Positions 19,368 through 25,763 of a stretch of 42,497 nucleotides of DNA are shown here, piece by piece. Below the pieces are notes generated by a model that was not told the origin of the DNA, searched no databases, and saw nothing but the letters and a program-made list of their open reading frames with translations. Source of the stretch: CAYRZF01 sp964428805 (GTDB lineage: Bacteria; Methylomirabilota; Methylomirabilia; Rokubacteriales; CSP1-6); contig CAYRZF010000008.1 of assembly GCA_964428805.1 (NCBI GenBank), positions 1 to 42,497 on the forward strand, written 5' to 3'. The position numbers and the translations under genes were made by a program. The first letter of the stretch is position 1. Each line of letters starts with the position of its first letter.

Positions 19368-20201
19368 ATGACGACTGAGGCCCAGCGAGCCAAGGCCAAG
19401 CGCTTTCTCGATCTTCATACCGGTGGGCGGCTCCTCGTGCTCCCCAACGCCTGGGATGCCGGGAGCGCCAGGATCTTCGAGCAGGCGGGGTTCCAGGCCC
19501 TCGGCTCGACGAGCGCGGGCATCGCCCTCTCCCTCGGCTACCCGGACGGGGAGCGGGTGAGCCGGTCGGAGATGCTCGAGGCGGTGCGCCGCATCGCGAG
19601 CGCGGTGGCGATCCCCGTTACCGCAGACCTCGAGGCCGGCTACGGCCCGTCGGTGAACGACTCCGTCGAGACAGCACGGGGAGCGATCGCCGCCGGCGCC
19701 GTCGGCATGAACCTCGAGGACAGCACCGCCGACGATCGCCTCGTGGACGTCGCGTCACAGGCAGAGAGAATCCGCGCGATCAAGAAGGTCGCCGAGGCCG
19801 AGGGGATCCCGTTTGTGCTGAACGCGCGTACGGACGTGTTCCTGCTCCAAATCGGCGAGCCGGCGGGCCGCTTCGACGAGGCTGTCCGCCGGGCGAACGC
19901 CTACCAGGAGGCAGGCGCTGGCTGCCTCTTCGTCCCCGGCGTCGCCGACGCCGAGACGATCGGCCGGCTGGCACGGGCGATCAAGGGTCCCCTCAACGTC
20001 CTGGCGGTGCGGGGAACGCCGCCGACTGCCGAGCTCGAACGGCTCGGCGTGGCGCGGGTCAGCGTCGGCGGCGGGCCCATGCGCGCCGCGCTGACCCTGA
20101 CGTTGCGGATCGCCCGGGAACTCGCCGAGCGCGGCACCTACGCCGGCTTCACGGAGAACGCCCTGCCGTTGCGAGATTTCAACCGCATGTTCGAGCGGTG
20201 A
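19368..20201 (+). CDS. Isocitrate lyase/PEP mutase family protein
   Basis: A 277-residue TIM-barrel enzyme of the isocitrate lyase/phosphoenolpyruvate mutase superfamily. These enzymes make or break C-C or P-C bonds in oxo-acids with Mg. Landmarks are VLPNAWDAGSARIFEQAGF (residues 24-42), STSAGIALSLGYPDGE, the metal aspartates in VTADLEAGYG, MNLEDSTADD and the NARTDVFLL strand. The loop that carries K-x-C-G-H in true isocitrate lyases is absent, so it is not AceA; 2-methylisocitrate lyase, oxaloacetate hydrolase or carboxyphosphonoenolpyruvate mutase-like activity is possible. It starts three bases after the glutaredoxin-DinB stop and probably belongs to that operon. The family is secure and the reaction is not. 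Confidence 0.9.
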   Translation: MTTEAQRAKAKRFLDLHTGGRLLVLPNAWDAGSARIFEQAGFQALGSTSAGIALSLGYPDGERVSRSEMLEAVRRIASAVAIPVTADLEAGYGPSVNDSVETARGAIAAGAVGMNLEDSTADDRLVDVASQAERIRAIKKVAEAEGIPFVLNARTDVFLLQIGEPAGRFDEAVRRANAYQEAGAGCLFVPGVADAETIGRLARAIKGPLNVLAVRGTPPTAELERLGVARVSVGGGPMRAALTLTLRIARELAERGTYAGFTENALPLRDFNRMFER

Positions 20202-20214
20202 TTCTCGCGCTCTG

Positions 20215-20892
20215 TCAGACTCGGACGACGCGGAAGCTGTAGTCCGAGTAGCGGAGCTTGGGCGGGATACTCGAGCGGTGGGCCACCGGGCTCCAGGGGA
20301 TCTGATGCCGCCAGGCGCCGCCGCGGGAGACCCGGCGGGTTCCCGCGAGGGGGCCGCGCGGGTTCAGGGTGGGAGAGGCGAGGTAGTACCCCTCCTCGTA
20401 CCAGTCCACGCACCACTCGTGGCAGGAGCCTGAGAGGTCGGTGAGGCCGTAGCCGTTCGGGGGCCCCCACCCGACCTTGGGAGGTCCGGTCAAGGGCAGC
20501 GTGACCCCGGTGAAGACCATCTCGGGCTTCGCGTTGCCCCACGGGTAGCGGCAGCCATCGAGGCCGCCCCGCGCCGCCTTCTCCCACTCGGCCTCCGTGG
20601 GGATCCGGTGGGTCTCACCCGTCGTCACGGTGAGCCATTCACAGTAGGCGACGGCCTCGACCCAGTTGATCCCCACCACCGGCTGCTCAGGGTCGTTGAA
20701 GCGGGGGTTGTCCCAGAGGGGCGGGGGCGCCACGTGGGCGGATTCCACGAAGCGGGCGTAGTCGGCGTTGGTGACCGGAGTCCGTGCGATGGAGAATCCG
20801 TCCACCATCACCGGATGGCGCGGTCCCTCGCCCGGCAGGCCGTCCTCCCACCCCATCCAGAACTTTCCGCCGGGGGCCTCCACGAACTCCAC
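20215..20892 (-). CDS. SUMF1/FGE-fold protein without the catalytic cysteines
   Basis: A 225-residue protein of the formylglycine-generating enzyme (SUMF1) fold. It shows GGKFWMGWEDGLPGEGPRH near the start, then FSIARTPVTNADYARFVE, PVVGINWVEAVAYCEWL, RIPTEAEWEKAARGG, YPWGN, NGYGLTDLSGSCHEWC and the final RRVSRGGAWRHQIP. In genuine formylglycine-generating enzymes the last segment carries the two copper-binding cysteines; here those positions are occupied by other residues, so sulfatase maturation is unlikely. Related folds act as iron-dependent sulfoxide synthases (EgtB), lectin-like modules or kinase partners. The start is GTG 20892, one base past the predicted transcription start of an overlapping divergent promoter. 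The frame stays open upstream through the aminotransferase gene, which is not coding on this strand. Confidence 0.85.
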   Translation of the reverse strand: MEFVEAPGGKFWMGWEDGLPGEGPRHPVMVDGFSIARTPVTNADYARFVESAHVAPPPLWDNPRFNDPEQPVVGINWVEAVAYCEWLTVTTGETHRIPTEAEWEKAARGGLDGCRYPWGNAKPEMVFTGVTLPLTGPPKVGWGPPNGYGLTDLSGSCHEWCVDWYEEGYYLASPTLNPRGPLAGTRRVSRGGAWRHQIPWSPVAHRSSIPPKLRYSDYSFRVVRV

Positions 20893-20899
20893 GGCGCCT

Positions 20900-20907
20900 A
20901 GTATAAT
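20900..20907. promoter_or_regulatory. Overlapping divergent -10 elements
   Basis: The eight bases AGTATAAT contain TATAAT (20902-20907) on the plus strand and TATACT (20905-20900) on the minus strand. The plus start would be near 20914, giving an 18-nt leader with GGGAGG before the aminotransferase ATG 20932. The minus start would be near 20893, next to GTG 20892 of the SUMF1 gene. No good -35 box is visible on either side. Confidence 0.5.
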
Positions 20908-20931
20908 GATCCGGTCGCCAGGGAGGTTGCC

Positions 20932-22104
20932 ATGAATTTTGCCGAACGGATGTCGCGACTCGGGACTGAATCGGCCTTCGAGGTCCTGGCCCGGGCCCGG
21001 GCGCTTGAGCGCCAGGGGCGCGAGATTGTTCATTTGGAGATCGGCGAGCCCGACTTCGACACGCCCGCCCATATCAAGGACGCGGCCAAGCGCGCCCTCG
21101 ATGCCGGCGCCACCCACTACGGCCCGTCGGCCGGCTTGCCCGAGCTGCGCGAGGCCATCGCTCAGCACATCTCCGAGACCCGGGGCATCCCCGTCAGTCC
21201 CGAGGAAGTGGTGGTCACGCCCGGCGCCAAGCCGATCATGTTCTTCACGATCCTGGCCCTGGTGAACCGCGGCGACGAGGTGATCTACCCGAACCCCGGC
21301 TTCCCCATCTACGAATCGGTGATCAACTTCGTCGGGGGCGTGCCGGTGCCGATCCCGCTCCGGGAGGAGACGGGCTTCGGGTTCGACCTGGCCCTGTTCG
21401 AGCGGAAGGTCTCGAAGCGGACGCGGCTGATCATCATCAACTCCCCCCAGAATCCCACGGGGGGCGTGCTGGAGCGGGAGCAGATCCAGAGCATCGCCGA
21501 GCTGGCCCGGCACTGGCAGATCCCGGTGCTCGCCGACGAGATCTACCGCTACTTCCTCTACGAGGGGGGGTTTACCTCGATCGCGTCACTGGCGGGGATG
21601 AAGGCCCAGACGATCATCCTCGACGGCTTCTCCAAGGCCTACGCCATGACCGGCTGGCGGCTCGGCTACGGGGTGATGCCGATCCCGCTGGCGGAGCACG
21701 TGACGCGCCTCATGGTGAACTCCGCGTCGTGCACCGCCACGTTCGTCCAGTTGGCAGGCCTCGCGGCGCTTCAGGGCGATCAGTCCCCGGTGGCCCGGAT
21801 GGTCGCCGAGTTCAAACGGCGCCGCGATCTCATCGTGGACGGCCTGAACAAGCTCCCCGGCGTGTCGTGCCGGAGCCCGCGCGGCGCCTTCTACGTCTTC
21901 CCCAACGTGAGCGCGCTCCGACGCCCCGCGGGTGAGATTGCCGACCTCTTGCTTCAGGAGGCCGGGGTGGCGGTGCTCCCGGGGACCGCTTTCGGCCAGC
22001 ATGGCGAGGGGTACCTGCGCCTGTCGTACGCCAACTCGGAAGCCAACTTGAAAAAGGCGCTGGAGCGGATGGAGCCGGTGCTCGCGCGCCTGGCGAGGGG
22101 ATGA
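20932..22104 (+). CDS. Class I/II PLP-dependent aminotransferase
   Basis: A 390-residue aspartate-aminotransferase-fold enzyme. It transfers amino groups between an amino acid and a 2-oxo acid using pyridoxal phosphate. Landmarks are HLEIGEPDFDTPAHI (residues 36-50), VTPGAKPIMFF, INSPQNPTGGVL, LADEIYRYFLY and the Schiff-base lysine Lys235 in DGFSKAYAMTGWRLGY. The final arginine region is YLRLSYANSE. It belongs to the subgroup including aspartate, tyrosine and alanine-type transaminases; specificity is not readable. A strong ribosome site GGGAGG precedes ATG 20932. Its stop overlaps the ATG of the TPP-domain gene by four bases (ATGA), which is followed directly by the YedE genes, so it heads that operon. 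Confidence 0.94.
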   Translation: MNFAERMSRLGTESAFEVLARARALERQGREIVHLEIGEPDFDTPAHIKDAAKRALDAGATHYGPSAGLPELREAIAQHISETRGIPVSPEEVVVTPGAKPIMFFTILALVNRGDEVIYPNPGFPIYESVINFVGGVPVPIPLREETGFGFDLALFERKVSKRTRLIIINSPQNPTGGVLEREQIQSIAELARHWQIPVLADEIYRYFLYEGGFTSIASLAGMKAQTIILDGFSKAYAMTGWRLGYGVMPIPLAEHVTRLMVNSASCTATFVQLAGLAALQGDQSPVARMVAEFKRRRDLIVDGLNKLPGVSCRSPRGAFYVFPNVSALRRPAGEIADLLLQEAGVAVLPGTAFGQHGEGYLRLSYANSEANLKKALERMEPVLARLARG

Positions 22105-22592
22105 GGCCGGATCCTCGGGCCCTGGAGCGCGCCGCGGAACTCATCAGGGCCGCTTCCCGGCCGGTCGTGCTTGCCGGCCTTCAATCGAAGAGGCCGGAGG
22201 AGGCCACGTGGCTTCGCGCCTTCGCCGAGGCGCTGCCGGTTCCGGTTCTCACCACCGGGAAAGCCAAGGGTCTCCTCCCCGAGGCGCACCCCCTCGCCCT
22301 CGGGATTGTTGCGGGCGGCGGCCAGGACGACGCGGTGCTCGGCCTGGCGGACCTGATCGTCACGTTCGGTCTGGATCCGGAGGAGTGGAATCCGAGCCGC
22401 TGGCCCTACTCGGCGCTGGTGGTTTGTCTCTCCCGGACACCGCACTCCGGCCATCCCTTCACGCCGCTCGTGGAAGTCGTCGGAGATCTGGCGCTGATCC
22501 TGGAGGAGCTGGCCCCGCGGCTCCGGGGAAAGACGCAGGCGGACTGGGACATGTTCCAGATCGATCGCCTCAAGAAGGCGCAGCGAGGATAG
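22101..22592 (+). CDS. Stand-alone central domain of the thiamine-pyrophosphate enzyme family
   Basis: A 163-residue protein corresponding only to the central (TPP_enzyme_M) domain of acetolactate synthase-like enzymes. The opening ALERAAELIRAASRPVVLAG, then PVPVLTTGKAKGLLPEAHPLALG and GLADLIVTFGLDPEEWN, follows the family pattern. The N-terminal pyrimidine and C-terminal pyrophosphate domains are missing, so it cannot be a thiamine catalyst. In full enzymes this Rossmann-like domain binds FAD, ADP or no ligand. The gene is intact and coupled (ATGA overlap) to the aminotransferase, and YedE begins two bases after it, arguing for a functional small protein rather than debris. Role unknown. Confidence 0.8.
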   Translation: MRPDPRALERAAELIRAASRPVVLAGLQSKRPEEATWLRAFAEALPVPVLTTGKAKGLLPEAHPLALGIVAGGGQDDAVLGLADLIVTFGLDPEEWNPSRWPYSALVVCLSRTPHSGHPFTPLVEVVGDLALILEELAPRLRGKTQADWDMFQIDRLKKAQRG

Positions 22593-22593
22593 A

Positions 22594-23109
22594 ATGGACG
22601 CACGCATGAAACCGTACTGGTCGCCCTATGCGGCTGGGGTGGGACTCGGGCTGACGCTGCTTGTCACCTATGTCCTGATGGGATTCGGCCTCGGTGCCTC
22701 AGGGGCGTTCACCCACGTCGCCGCCCACCTCGAGGGCGCCCTGTCCCCCGCGCGCGCTCAGTCCAACTCCTACATCGCGGGCTACCTGGAGGCCGGAAGG
22801 GTGTGGGCCCAGTGGGTCGTCATCGAGGTGGTGGGAGTCGTCGTGGGCGGATTCCTCGGGGCCTGGTCGGCCGGCCGGCTCCAGTGGCGGCTGGAAAAGG
22901 GGGCGCGCATTGGCTGGGGGCGTCGCCTGCTCTTTGCCTTCGTGGGCGGGGCGACCGTGGGCTTCGCGAGCCGGGTTGCCCAGGGGTGCACCAGCGGTCT
23001 CGCGCTGTCCGGCGGTGCGGTGCTCTCGCCCGGGGCCTGGGCGTTCACGCTCGCCTTTATGGGAGGCGGCTTCGTCACCGCGTGGATCGTCAGGAGGGCG
23101 TGGCGATGA
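22594..23109 (+). CDS. yedE: YeeE/YedE-family membrane protein, N-terminal half (Cys form)
   Basis: A 171-residue inner-membrane protein with about four hydrophobic segments (roughly 8-28, 68-90, 110-130 and 145-165). It matches one half of YeeE/YedE transporters, the family of the thiosulfate importer TsuA and of a YedE protein proposed to take part in selenium metabolism. The conserved motif AQGCTSGLALSGGAVL is present with its cysteine. The other conserved half is the next gene, so this family's double-length protein is split in two. I use ATG 22594 because GAGGAT lies upstream; ATG 22606 is possible. It starts two bases after the TPP-domain gene. Cargo could be thiosulfate, another sulfur compound or a selenium compound. 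Confidence 0.88.
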   Translation: MDARMKPYWSPYAAGVGLGLTLLVTYVLMGFGLGASGAFTHVAAHLEGALSPARAQSNSYIAGYLEAGRVWAQWVVIEVVGVVVGGFLGAWSAGRLQWRLEKGARIGWGRRLLFAFVGGATVGFASRVAQGCTSGLALSGGAVLSPGAWAFTLAFMGGGFVTAWIVRRAWR

Positions 23110-23117
23110 GCTTCCTC

Positions 23118-23180
23118 GGAGGGGGGCTCCGCCCCCCTTCCGAAGCCTCCCCCCGGGGGTTGCGCGGGCGAAGCCCGCGC
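23118..23180. repeat. Two strong GC hairpins between the yedE halves
   Basis: The first is GGGGGGC (23121-23127) and GCCCCCC (23131-23137) around TCC, extended by flanking pairs to 23118-23140. The second is GCGCGGGC (23162-23169) and GCCCGCGC (23173-23180) around GAA, a perfect 8-bp stem. They lie in a 107-bp gap within an otherwise tightly packed operon. They look like dispersed palindromic repeat units and could attenuate transcription or protect mRNA between the two yedE halves. Confidence 0.75.
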
Positions 23181-23216
23181 TCGGACAGGCTCGGACTCGT
23201 GCTATGAGGGTTTCCA

Positions 23217-23795
23217 ATGATCTGGCCGATCAACCTTGAAGGCCTGCCCGGTCTCCTGGCAGGGCTCGGGGTGGGGGTGGCCTTCGGCTTCTTCCTGGAG
23301 CGCGGAGGGATAGGGGATCCAAAGAAGCTCGTCGGGCTCTTCTATCTCGAAGACTTCACGATGCTCAAGGTCATGTTCGCCGCGATCGCGACGGCCGCCG
23401 CGGGGATCGGCGCGCTCTCCGCGTTGGGGCTCATGGATCTGGGCGCGGTGGCGGTGCAGACGACGTACATCTGGCCTCAGGCCGTCGGCGGACTGATCCT
23501 CGGCGCGGGATTCGCCCTTGGCGGCTATTGACCCGGCTCCTCGGCCGTGGGTGCGGCCTCGGGGCGGGTGGACGCGCTGGTCTTCATGGGTGGGATGATC
23601 GCGGGGATCTGGGTTTTCGCTGAAGCGTATGCTTGGCTGGCGGGCTTTGTCTGGAGCGGCGAACTGGGAAGCGTCACCTTCGCCGACCTGCTGGGGATCC
23701 CGTTCTGGGTGCTCGCAGGCCTCGTGGTGGCGATGGCGCTCGGCATGTTCTGGCTGATTCGAAAACTGGAGCGGCCAATGGTAGGAGGGAAATGA
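23217..23795 (+). CDS. yedE: Selenocysteine YeeE/YedE-family membrane protein, C-terminal half (in-frame TGA at 23529)
   Basis: Read through one TGA, this is a 192-residue membrane protein with about five hydrophobic segments. The family motif G-G-Y-C-P-G-T-S appears as GGALG-like FALGGY, then TGA (codon 105), then PGSSAVGAASGRVDALVFMGG, so Sec replaces the conserved cysteine. In the thiosulfate channel TsuA, conserved cysteines of this family are needed for uptake by relaying the substrate through thiol contacts. A selenolate here would change the chemistry and might favour selenium compounds. A long hairpin follows the TGA (23536-23565). Both pieces are in one frame, and the second piece lacks its own ribosome site. 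The start is ATG 23217 after GAGGG; the stop overlaps the rhodanese start codon, so the two are coupled. Confidence 0.88.
23529..23565 (+). promoter_or_regulatory. UGA(Sec) codon and candidate SECIS hairpin of yedE
   Basis: The TGA is at 23529-23531. The upper stem is GGCCG (23543-23547) with CGGCC (23554-23558), around the six-base loop TGGGTG, whose second base is G (23549), 17 nt past the TGA. After a symmetric TC/TC internal loop, GCTCC (23536-23540) pairs with GGGGC (23561-23565), including one G-U pair. Loop position and G fit the bacterial SECIS model. Confidence 0.85.
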
Positions 23796-24673
23796 TGAAA
23801 CGGACGTGGATCGCGCTGGTCCTCAGCGTCACGGCGCTCCTTCTCGGGGCCGCGCCGGCTTCGGCTCAGGACAGCGGGCTTCTCGTTGACGCGAAGTGGC
23901 TCAATGCGCGGCTGGGCGACCGGCAGCTTCGCATCGTGGACATGGTCACCGATCCCCAGGACTACCAGAAGGGGCACATTCCCGGGGCCGTCTATTTGAA
24001 CGTCAACGACGCGCGGATCGCGGTGCCGGCGGGCGGATTCCGGCTGCCAACGGTGGAAGAAGGGGCGAAGCTCCTGGGAGGCCTTGGCATCACTCCCGAG
24101 ACGCTTGTGGTGATCTACGATGATGCCGGCGGACTCCACGCCTCCCGTCTCTTCTTCACCCTCGATGTGTTCGGGCATCAGAAGGTGGCGCTTCTGAATG
24201 GCGGGATCGGAGCCTGGCGCAGGGCGGGCTTGCCCCTCACGACGGAAATTCCCAAGGTCACCCCGACGACTTACCGGCCGACGCTCCATCCCGAGCGCGT
24301 GGCGAGCGCCGAGTGGGTCCGGGACCGGCTCAAGGATCCGCGCGTGGCGTTGGTGGACGCCCGCTCCCCGGCCGAGTACGAGGGTAAGGATGTCTGGACC
24401 AAGCGCGGCGGTCACATCCCGGGGGCTGTCAACATCGACTGGCGGGAAAACCTCCGCCCCGATGGCACCTTCAAACCGGCCGAGGAACTCCGCGCCATGT
24501 ACGTGGCGAAGGGCGTGACGCCGGAGAAGACCGTGATCACGTACTGCCAAACTCACCACCGGGCCGCTCACGACTATTTCGTTCTCCGGCTCCTCGGATA
24601 CCCGCGCGTCGTGGGCTACGACCGCTCCTGGGTGGAGTGGGGGAATCGAACCGATCTTCCCGTCGAAAAATAG
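23795..24673 (+). CDS. Exported tandem-rhodanese sulfurtransferase
   Basis: A 292-residue two-domain rhodanese with a signal peptide (MKRTWIALVLSVTALLLGA...ASAQ), so it should work in the periplasm. The N-terminal domain (about 30-150) includes HIPGAVYLNVND but has lost its catalytic cysteine. The C-terminal domain (about 165-290) has HIPGAVNIDW and the active loop YCQTHHRAAHD, with Cys251. Thiosulfate:cyanide-type enzymes carry persulfide on that cysteine, and some handle selenium as perselenide. I use ATG 23795, five bases after GGAGGG; an ATG three bases upstream overlaps the yedE stop. Coupling to yedE suggests that it prepares or receives the sulfur or selenium species moved by the transporter. 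Confidence 0.92.
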   Translation: MKRTWIALVLSVTALLLGAAPASAQDSGLLVDAKWLNARLGDRQLRIVDMVTDPQDYQKGHIPGAVYLNVNDARIAVPAGGFRLPTVEEGAKLLGGLGITPETLVVIYDDAGGLHASRLFFTLDVFGHQKVALLNGGIGAWRRAGLPLTTEIPKVTPTTYRPTLHPERVASAEWVRDRLKDPRVALVDARSPAEYEGKDVWTKRGGHIPGAVNIDWRENLRPDGTFKPAEELRAMYVAKGVTPEKTVITYCQTHHRAAHDYFVLRLLGYPRVVGYDRSWVEWGNRTDLPVEK

Positions 24674-24690
24674 TTTCGACAAGGTATAAT
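24663..24690 (+). promoter_or_regulatory. Predicted promoter just before the Sec thioredoxin-fold gene
   Basis: TATAAT (24685-24690) is a perfect -10 box. TCGAAA (24663-24668) at 16-bp spacing matches the -35 consensus at four of six positions. The start is predicted at about 24697, three bases before ATG 24700, so the mRNA should be nearly leaderless. The -10 box to ATG distance is nine bases, the same as for the IclR gene. Confidence 0.5.
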
Positions 24691-24699
24691 GAGGGCGTC

Positions 24700-25359
24700 A
24701 TGTCGATTCTCTCGGAGAAGGACCGCGAGGCTGTCAAGAAGGAGTTTGAAAAACTCACCGGCCCGGTGAAAGTCACCGTCTTCTCTCAGGAGCTGGGCTC
24801 GGAGACTTGCCAGCAGACCGAGCGGCTCGTCAAGGAAGTCGTCGAGCTCACCGACAAAGCCACGGTGGAAGTCCTGAACCTGGTGCTCGACCGCGAAAAG
24901 GCCGAAGCCTACGGCGTTGACCGGGTTCCCGCGCTGGTGGTGGAAGGGGCGAAGGATTACGGGATCCGCTTCTTCGGGATCCCGGCGGGCTACGAGTTCA
25001 CGAATCTCATCGATGCCATGGTCGTCGCCTCCACGGGCAAGCCGGCGCTGTCTCAGGAGACCCAGACCGCGCTGGCCGGGCTGACCTCCCCGGTCCACAT
25101 CAAGGTGTTTGCCACCCCGACGTGACCCTACTGCCCCCGGGCCGTGCGCCTGGCTCACCACATGGCGGTGGCGTCGGACCAGGTCCGCGCCGACTGCATC
25201 GAAGCCAACGAGTTCCCGGAGTGGAGCCAGCAGTACCGCGTGATGGCCGTGCCGAAGGTGGTGATTAACGAACGGGTGCAGTTCGAGGGCGCCCTGCCCG
25301 AGCGGGATTTTCTGAGCGCCGTGCTGCGGGCCGTCAACGGCGGAGGGACCCTCGGTTAA
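24700..25359 (+). CDS. Selenocysteine two-domain thioredoxin-fold oxidoreductase (in-frame TGA at 25123)
   Basis: Read through one TGA, this is a 219-residue protein with two thioredoxin folds, like the protein disulfide oxidoreductase/glutaredoxin-like family. In the N-terminal fold (about 20-110) the redox site is degenerate (GSETC). The C-terminal fold (about 125-215) reads VFATPT, then TGA (codon 142), then PYCPRAVRLAHH, giving U-P-Y-C (Sec142, Cys145) where homologues have C-P-Y-C; its cis-proline is in MAVPKVVIN. A hairpin with G in the second loop position follows the TGA. Conventional calling would give a 141-residue protein without an active site plus a 71-residue orphan. The start ATG is directly after a TATAAT box. 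It is cytoplasmic, as no signal is seen. It likely reduces partner disulfides or selenium/sulfur adducts with faster selenol chemistry. Confidence 0.9.
25123..25156 (+). promoter_or_regulatory. UGA(Sec) codon and candidate SECIS hairpin of the thioredoxin-fold gene
   Basis: The TGA is at 25123-25125. GGGCCG (25139-25144) pairs with TGGCTC (25151-25156), with two G-U pairs, around the loop TGCGCC, whose second base is G (25146), 20 nt past the TGA. This is the weakest of the three hairpins, and alternative folds a little downstream are possible (for example CACC with GGTG, 25156-25170). Confidence 0.7.
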
Positions 25360-25360
25360 C

Positions 25361-25750
25361 CTGCTCTTCGCCTACGGAACGCTGATGCGCGGCCTGCCCC
25401 TCCATCACCTGATCGAGGGGCGAGCCGAGTTCCTCGCGCTGGGGAGCATCCGCGGCCGACTGGTGGACCTGGGTGGGTATCCCGGCGCGGTCGCTGACGA
25501 GGCCGGGATCATTCGCGGAGAGGTCTATCGCCTCCAGTCGCCGGATCTCCTGGCGGTGCTCGACTCGGCGGAAGGTTCCGAGTTTCCTCGCCGTCTGACC
25601 CCGGTGCGCCTCGATGACGGCCGCGAGCTGCGCGCCTGGACCTACTGGTTCAATGGGTCTTCTGGCCAGGCCGTTCCGATTGCGGACGGCGATTACCGCC
25701 GCCACGTGACGGCCCACTCGTTGCTGCGCTCGCGAACCCTCTTCACCTGA
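25361..25750 (+). CDS. Gamma-glutamylcyclotransferase-like protein
   Basis: About 129 residues of the AIG2/GGCT fold. These small cytoplasmic proteins either cyclise gamma-glutamyl-amines to 5-oxoproline or bind related compounds. The substrate motif is LFAYGTLMRG, followed by LVDLGGYPGAV, GEVYRL and LDSAEG, in which E of the D-x-x-E-G segment is the usual catalytic acid. The first ATG (25385) would cut off the YGTL strand, so translation must start earlier. No ATG, GTG or TTG is available between the thioredoxin stop at 25359 and that strand, so I provisionally use CTG 25361. A missing start, an unusual initiation codon or translational coupling are possible. The neighbouring redox genes suggest a glutathione-like thiol link, which is inference. 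Confidence 0.8.
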   Translation: MLFAYGTLMRGLPLHHLIEGRAEFLALGSIRGRLVDLGGYPGAVADEAGIIRGEVYRLQSPDLLAVLDSAEGSEFPRRLTPVRLDDGRELRAWTYWFNGSSGQAVPIADGDYRRHVTAHSLLRSRTLFT

Positions 25751-25763
25751 CAGGAGGCGCCTG

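Noticed and set aside
24545..24550. Possible Sec in the rhodanese
   Set aside because: The active loop is encoded with TGC (YCQTHHRA), an ordinary cysteine, and the frame is uninterrupted.
25126..25359. Treating the part after TGA 25123 as a separate small protein or a pseudogene remnant
   Set aside because: The frame is intact, completes the thioredoxin fold and has no start signal of its own. The TGA sits exactly on an active-site cysteine column.
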